Shown: in pieces, positions 58,040-64,000 of the stretch
Layout: each line of letters opens with the position of its first letter
Numbering within the stretch: the first letter of the stretch is position 1
Origin: Silene latifolia
Taxonomy: Eukaryota > Streptophyta > Magnoliopsida > Caryophyllales > Caryophyllaceae
Direction of reading: 5' to 3'
Assembly (NCBI RefSeq): GCF_048544455.1
Contig: NC_133536.1
Coordinates: 37,156,652 to 37,220,651, forward strand
DNA: 64,000 bases
Notes under the pieces: model-generated
What the model saw: the letters and a program-made list of their open reading frames with translations, nothing else
What the model was told of the DNA's origin: nothing
Databases searched by the model: none
Program-made: the position numbers and the translations under genes

Positions 58040-60107
58040 CAAGCCTTGGAGACTCCTACCCTCTCATGGTTTGTCTATTTCTCTCTTTGTTTTAATTATA
58101 ATTTTGATCATTGATTGGAGTAGTCCTAGCACCATAGAGGACTCACACCTCGGTACCATTGAGGTGTTCTCATTTTATTGTTCCCATTTTCAAAATCCAA
58201 AATGACAAATTAGTTTCATGCATTGCATAGTGTGTGCATGAACTACACCCATCCTTGGGCATTAGCAATAGTGTCTCACTCGGTTTGGGGAAATTAATGC
58301 ATACACAACGGGAGGTAATCTAAATTATCCTCTCCGTCATAACAAAAACCATGCATCATGTAGTGTAGCTTAGTGTAGATTGCATTTAGTATAGAAATCA
58401 TGCATCATCTTTGCATAATTTCCATCATTTTGGCCATTGAGGACAATGTCCATATTAGTGTGGGGATGGGAATTCTAACATTTAACTCTTATTCAAAAAT
58501 CCAAAAAAAAAAAAAAAAAAATTGAAAAATTTGAAAAATCATAAAAATTTGAAAATTGAAAACCCAAAAACATGTTTATTTCCTTTTGTAGTCTTGTATG
58601 TATTGTCTTGTATATATTGTGTTTGTTCTATCCTTGTTCACATTGATTGACTACGCCACATCCGAGACATGAGGATCATGAAGACCGCATGGTATGATCT
58701 TTCCAATCTCCTTTTTCCTCTTTATGTTGATGACTATGTGGCTTTATTTTGATTGATGCGGTAAAAACAATGTGAATTTAGGCTTGCATTTAGTTTATAT
58801 GTCATATTAGTTAATAGAATCACTTGCATTAGGATGTTTATATTAGTTGCATCATGGCATGTAGTTGCATGTTAGAAATGTTTTGAAAAATGCCTATTTA
58901 GGAACTTTGACAAGAGCAGCTAAGCCATTACAAATACTTGTTCAACTTAAGACTTTGCCTACTAGAATGGTTGTAAACCACCCTAGATAGTGTCATACTA
59001 GTGTCTTTTGACCCATGACCCAAGGCCTAGTCAAGGGTTTGCATGTGAATCACCTATCCAACCCCGTGATGCGATGTGGACTTGGTTAACTTGTCTAGGT
59101 GACCTTGTTTGACCTTGTGGTAAGGCAACCCAAAAATATTTTCTATCAATAAGCTTGAAGTGCTCATTTTAAAGATATTTTGTCATGTGGAAGTAATGTA
59201 ATGCCAAGGAAACCTCAAATGTTATGAATTGTTGAAAGTTGAGAAATTTAAGTTGTTTTGATGGAGGCGTACCACTTCGATGTGCTTTGGTGCGGGATCC
59301 ATTGAATTGGGCCCCCATACGGTTGTGAATTCGGCCGCCCAGAGACAGAGTGACTATCACCCCGAAAAGCTATTGTCTAGAGGTTAACCGGTTGCCTAAT
59401 AAGCGATTGGCGAAAGCAAAGGACACTAGCCCGGAAGGGACAAACCCCATCTTAAATTTTTGAAATGTGAAAGTGAAATGAGGACAATTTTGAATACTAG
59501 TCATATCCACCCGTTGTGAATAAAGATTTGAGCATTTCATTCCCAAAAAGCCTTTTTGTCAAGCCACTTGGTCGAGCTTGGGACGATCCATGACCTTTAC
59601 TTTTGTAGAGAATTCGAGACTTGTCATGTCATATGCTACTAGCATCATAGGGATCATCATTCCACCACCATCCGATCGCTCTTGACGAAAGCATTTGGAA
59701 ATTGAGGACGAAAGTAGTCTAGTTTAACACCATTTGGAGGTGATTTAGTGCCATCCTCTTAGCCTTAGTAATTTGTGGAACTAGTATTTGTGAAGGATTA
59801 CATGCTCTTAAATTTGTTCCTCTTTAGTGCCTCCGCCACTTGATGAGGAAGTGGCTATTCTTTTTGTAGATGCATCCATTATGTGATTTTGTGTGCTTAA
59901 TGTTTGGATGTGTCGCCATTTTGGCAAGACCCACCTTGCCTTGCAAGAAGGCATCCTACCTCATGGTTGTCTTGTTGTGAGTTGAAGGGGCGGAGTGAAA
60001 CCCGCTAATTGTCTCATATCGGCTATATTATTAGGATAGGTTAGTATTGGTCCTAGTATTTGTCACCTCTTTACTCGGGACGAGCAAAGGTTCGGTTTGG
60101 GGATATT
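58040..60107 (+). other. Athila-like 3' untranslated region
   Basis: This is a two-kilobase stretch without a supported gene. It holds TTAGTGTGGGGATGG (about 58458), an A run near 58504, and a purine tract GGTTTGGGGATAT just before the 3' LTR. Long 3' non-coding regions are usual for Athila elements. Confidence 0.7.
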
Positions 60108-61871
60108 TGATGTGACCATAACTAGCGCATATTTAGCCACCGAATTAGCCTTCTTCCCATGCTTTTTAGTGCATATTTGGGTCATTTCTTATCTTTAGTT
60201 CTTTGTTTTGCATATTCTTTGAGATTTTGATCCCTTGGTAGGAAAGGAGTAAGAATCTTGCATTTTCATGGCAAAACGAGACTAAATTGATCGAATTAAA
60301 TGACCAAGCATCAAGGAGAGACAAGATTAGAAGGCCTTTGTACATATTATAGTAGAAGAGCAATGTTGAGAAAGGATCCTTGAGTCTCCAAGGAAATCCC
60401 CAAGGAATTTATGAAGAAAAGGGAAGAAAAGAAGAAGATGTGTTGCTGAGTGACAATCCGAGCGGATTGTCACCAATCCGTCCGTCCCGCAGCTGCACAA
60501 TCCGTGCGGCTTTGCTCTAATCCGCTCGGATTCCACCTCCACAATCCGACCGGATTCCCTTGAATACGATCGGATTCCAACGCCAGATTCCGCCCGTCCC
60601 GACCTTATTCCGCCTTGATTCCAAAGACAAAGACGATTTCCTCTTCTCCAAGCTACAAAGAAAGAAGCCCTTCTCTCGAAAAATACCGGGTCCTCCTTGC
60701 TCAATCTAAAAAGTGTAATTACTAGTTTAGCCCTTAGTTAACCCTAATGCATCCTCCCTAATTTCCACTATAAATACCCCATTAGTCTAATTAGAGGAGC
60801 ATGTTCTTCTTATCAATAATTAGAGTAGTTAATATCAATCAAATCTCTCTTTAGTTTTGTAATCAACAATTAATCAAGTTCTAATACAAGTTTTAATTCC
60901 TTAATCTCTCTTTTGTTCATCCTTTATTTTGGGTAATTGAAGATTATTTGGGTTATTATTGGGAGATTGACAACCTCTCAATCAAGCATTCAAGTACTTC
61001 TTTTATCTTTGCTTTATTATTGGAATCATTAGTAGGTATAATTCTCTTAATCCCTTTTTAATTATTGTTAATTACTTTCATTTATTCATCATGTTTCATA
61101 TTGTTGGTATGATTGACAACCTTGCTAGCATGATCAACATGATAATGAGTGAGTAGTCTCTTAGCTAGGGTTAAATGGGTGATTAGGGGAAACCAACATG
61201 GGTAATGATTCATGCTTAAATTAATATGCTTTCATGTTTTATTTGCTTGCTTGTTTTGATCTCAACTCATGCACATGTTATGTTTGATGAAATGCTAAGC
61301 CTATGAATCCTTGCATTTACCACCATCACCTATCTTTTCAATTAGACTTGTAAGACATAACCCAACTCGAGTCTCATTAGACCATGCATGTTGTTGAGTA
61401 GGGAAGATTAAGTCGACTTGTAGGTGTTGTACAATCTAATCGATTCGGCTCCGGGACCCAAACTTTCCTAGGATTGTAAGATATAACCCAACTCAATCCA
61501 TCACAACAATAATTGCTTGCTTATAATCTGAGAACATGTTTGTATGATCATGTCCCATGATTCCCCTATGATCCCATGACACCCTAGTGCTTTTAATCAA
61601 TTGTTTATACCCCTTTAATTCATCTTGTGTGTTTATTTTCATTGCTATTTTAGTTTAGTGACCTTCTACATCAACCCAATTTGTGACACCCCTAAGACAC
61701 CACTAGTTTCAATAGAAATCTCATTTCAATACCCGTCCCTTGGGATCCGACCTTTACTTGCCTCTTTACTAATTATTGTAGAGTTGTTTGTGAAGTTATA
61801 AATTGTGTTTTGATTCGACCGTGACCCAACGACCACATCTTAATTTGTGAACACAAAACGGACTCGCATCA
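60108..61871 (+). repeat. Athila-like 3' LTR (1,764 bp)
   Basis: It starts TGATGTGACCATAACTAGC, ends CGCATCA, and is followed by AGATT (61872-61876). The palindrome cluster is at about 60449-60615. Confidence 0.92.
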
Positions 61872-62145
61872 AGATTCAATATTTCTTCTCTCTATTATGC
61901 TTCATTAATATCATAATTCTACATGGTATCAGTGAGATTTTCGATTTCTGGGTTCTGGGCATAAAGTTGTTGATCATCCTCTGTCTCTGTTCTTGGTTGA
62001 AGTTCTTCGTTATTTTCTGGGTTTTTTGGTTTCAATTGTCTTCTTCTCTGGGTTTTATATCTGCAATCCATCTTCATCCTCAATCAAGATTCCGAGGTAT
62101 ACCTTTGTTTCTTCATAATCATCAAACGCTTCCGCTACAAGTAGT

Positions 62146-63629
62146 TGTAGATATCTCATTTCTGCACCTCCCGCAAGCCACCCGGTGATGGTTGGGCAGC
62201 ATGTTTGGTACGCGGAATGATTTATGACAGTTCGTAAGTTTATCGTTAAGTGATAGTACAAATACTTGTGTCTACCCCTTGGTCGTCATCTACGCGCCGA
62301 TACGGTCGTTTTGACAGTAACTAGAGTTCATTTGGAGTCCGGGTTAAAAACCGCTTCATTTTCTAATAAACCGTTTAAAATGCCGAGTCGGAATGTCCTA
62401 GAATATTCCGGATATTTTTTTATTCCATAATTTAATTTCATATCCTTTTGGTAAAATATATCCCGAAAATTTTATTTTAAGCAATAAGGAAGTTGAGATC
62501 CACCGCAATTTCATAAAAGAAGTGCGGAATTCTTTCTTCCGCAGGAGAAAACCTCTGGGGAAAGGACGCAGCAGCTGCTGCGCCTCTTCCCCAGCTCTTT
62601 TCTGCGTATTTTCAGATTTTTTCGAGATTTGCTTCCAAAGTTTGAGTCATTCCATAACTCTCCGTATTTTATAGTATAAATAGGGACCTTCGTTCCACAT
62701 ATTTCTCACGCGAGTGTTCGCCCTTCTCTTCTCCCTTTGCATTCTAAAACCGTGCTCTAAGCTTATTGACGTCTACGTGCTTGATCAATTGACCACGTAA
62801 GCTCGGATCCTTCTGAGTACCAGTCACGTTCTATGACCGACCAATTTGACCAACTTCACCTCAATTAATCAATCAATTTAATCTACATCCTCTTACGAGG
62901 GCACTTTCTTCATACATTCGAGTCGAGCAATCACTAAACGTTAACTTAGTTAATCTCGTTTCGTCAAACATGTAAGTCTGAGGGTGTAAATCCCATCTTT
63001 TATTATTGTATTTTATTTTTGTACTAATTAATATAAGATCTACGACAAAAGTATACTTAATATAAGATCTACGACAAAAGTATACTTAAAACCGATTTCT
63101 AAAACCCTTTTGTTAAACTGTTTTTACGAATTAACAGTTGGCAGACGTCGAGAAGAAACGCCGCAACTACTGCGCCTCTTCGAAGAGTCGCAGCATCTGC
63201 TGCGCCTCTTCCAGAGGCTTCCGCAGTTCCTGCTTTTCTTCTTCTTCCTCGCCTCTCTGTTAATCCATCCTCTTTCGTTTTCTTTTTCTTATTTTCTTCT
63301 ATTTTATTCGTATATAATAATTTTAATACATATTCTTAATAATTATCGCCTTTAATTCCGACTTAAATCCCCTATATTCGATATTCGCGGGTTTTTGTCA
63401 TGAAATCAAACCCGGATTGTTGGAGACTCGATTCATTCATATCAAGTTTCTGAAGTTCGCCTTTGTACATATTTTTACTGTTTATTTCCAGTTTGTCTAA
63501 TTCGTTTCCGTTTTCGCAAATAATCCTAATTAATTTGTAATTAATTTGTAATTAGTTTTAATCCGTATTAATTCGTTCTAATTCATTTTAGTTCATTTTT
63601 ATCGCTTTCATGACAATTTCATATGTAAA
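62146..63629 (+). repeat. Truncated LTR of a second Tat-family element
   Basis: It starts TGTAGATATCTCATTTCTGC and is collinear with about the first 1.5 kb of the 1229-3650 LTR at clearly lower identity. It includes the TATA region (about 62672) and hairpin modules at about 62563-62590 and 63150-63230. Homology stops near 63629, where unrelated LTR-like DNA follows. Confidence 0.8.
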
Positions 63630-63903
63630 ATAATAATAGCTGGGATGAGTCATCACGTGGCAGTTAGAAGTCTTCCGCTGTGTCCGACGAAGTCTAGTAG
63701 CTTTGATAGTTTTAGCTGTAGACAGTATGAGAACCTTGTAATTCCTTTTGTTAGCTTTGGTTTTATAATGTAATCACTTAAACTTATTTAATAAAGTATG
63801 TTTCTTCATTGTCTTATGATTCTCATGCCTCGGGTAACCGAGATGGTGGCATCCTTATACCTGAGTGGTCCTGGTAAGGCACTTGGAGTATGGGGGTGTT
63901 ACA
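63630..63903. repeat. Tail of a gypsy-type LTR ending GGGTGTTACA
   Basis: The sequence ends in GGGGGTGTTACA, the usual end of chromovirus LTRs in this window. Its beginning is missing, apparently joined to the Tat LTR by a deletion. Confidence 0.5.
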
Positions 63904-64000
63904 GATAGTGTGATCGATCGAGCGCTTTTTGAGGGAGATTCCACTCGATCGAGTGATAACAGTACTCGATCGACCAAAACCCATACAACGTCTACTCGAT
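63904..64000. repeat. CGATCG palindromic words at the window edge
   Basis: GATCGATCGAGC, CCACTCGATCGAGTG and ACTCGATCGACC lie within less than 100 bases. The sequence is cut by the window end. Confidence 0.7.

Larger units (their letters stand above)
46496..61871 (+). mobile_element. Athila-like Ty3/gypsy retrotransposon, non-autonomous (15.4 kb with an inner insertion)
   Basis: The LTRs at 46496-48245 and 60108-61871 are flanked by AGATT. An Asp-type primer-binding site and a GGTTTGGGGATAT purine tract precede or follow them as expected. It carries gag-protease and an Athila second (env-position) ORF. RT, RNase H and integrase of its own are absent between 51184 and 52184, so it depends on other elements. 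A Tekay-like fragment interrupts the second ORF. About 25 LTR substitutions in 1.75 kb by eye. Confidence 0.92.
46320..62145 (+). mobile_element. Short-LTR copia fragment split by the Athila-like element
   Basis: The LTR pieces at about 46320-46490 and 61872-61923 join at the AGATT target. They are followed immediately by TGGTATCAGTGAG, an altered Met-type primer-binding site (61924), and about 220 bases of leader. The fragment is then cut by a Tat LTR at 62146. No coding region remains in the window. The left edge of the LTR is approximate. Confidence 0.65.

Noticed and set aside
57730-58042. Minus-strand and shifted ORFs opposite the acidic Athila tail
   Set aside because: Serine- or lysine-rich shadows of GAA/GAT-rich coding sequence.

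Overview
The window is nuclear DNA of a flowering plant and consists almost entirely of transposable elements nested inside one another. Plant origin is shown by Ty3/gypsy Tat and Athila elements, Ty1/copia elements, a PIF/Harbinger element, a Helitron and a captured plant-mobile-domain gene. I lean towards Caryophyllales from the general look of the elements, but nothing here proves it. I see no intact host gene.

Layout: 1-407 is the 3' end of a LINE with its A tail. 408-1153 is AT-rich DNA with a long fold-back palindrome and a Harbinger-type terminal repeat. From 1154 to about 46.0 kb lies one degenerate PIF/Harbinger element (ORF1 at 21.2-22.4 kb, transposase at 44.7-46.0 kb) split by three insertions. 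These are (i) a 19.5-kb Tat-lineage gypsy element at 1229-20756 (target duplication GTATT), (ii) a copia element on the minus strand at 22462-31286 (TGTAG), and (iii) a Helitron-ended segment at 31986-44273, itself carrying a related copia on the plus strand at 34674-43138 (GTATG). To the right, a short-LTR copia fragment is split by a non-autonomous Athila-like element at 46496-61871 (AGATT). The Athila second ORF is in turn interrupted by a 5'-truncated chromovirus/Tekay-like gypsy fragment ending in a 1.8-kb LTR (about 53330-57584). A truncated LTR of the same Tat family begins at 62146, and the window ends in the tail of another gypsy-type LTR. Every target duplication quoted was read directly on both sides of the element.

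The most unusual unit is the Tat element. Downstream of pol it carries two genes on the opposite strand. One is a two-exon gene (13263 to 11734) resembling a plant DUF7745-type protein. The other is an eight-exon gene (17202 to 14201) with a plant mobile domain and a C-terminal coiled coil, with consistent splice sites. The first has a promoter that shares a 14-base TATA block with the element's LTR promoter. Both are preceded by the same GC-rich hairpin module that is repeated in the LTRs. That module is hypervariable between two LTRs that otherwise differ by only about 0.5 percent.

A second theme is that four different LTR families in the window each carry their own short GC-rich palindromic motif (Tat GACGCAGC/GCTGCGCC, Athila AATCCG/CGGATT, Tekay GACCGG/CCGGTC, and CGATCG at the right edge). 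All coding regions are broken by stops or frameshifts. Several elements nevertheless look young by LTR comparison, so some breaks could be sequencing or assembly indels.
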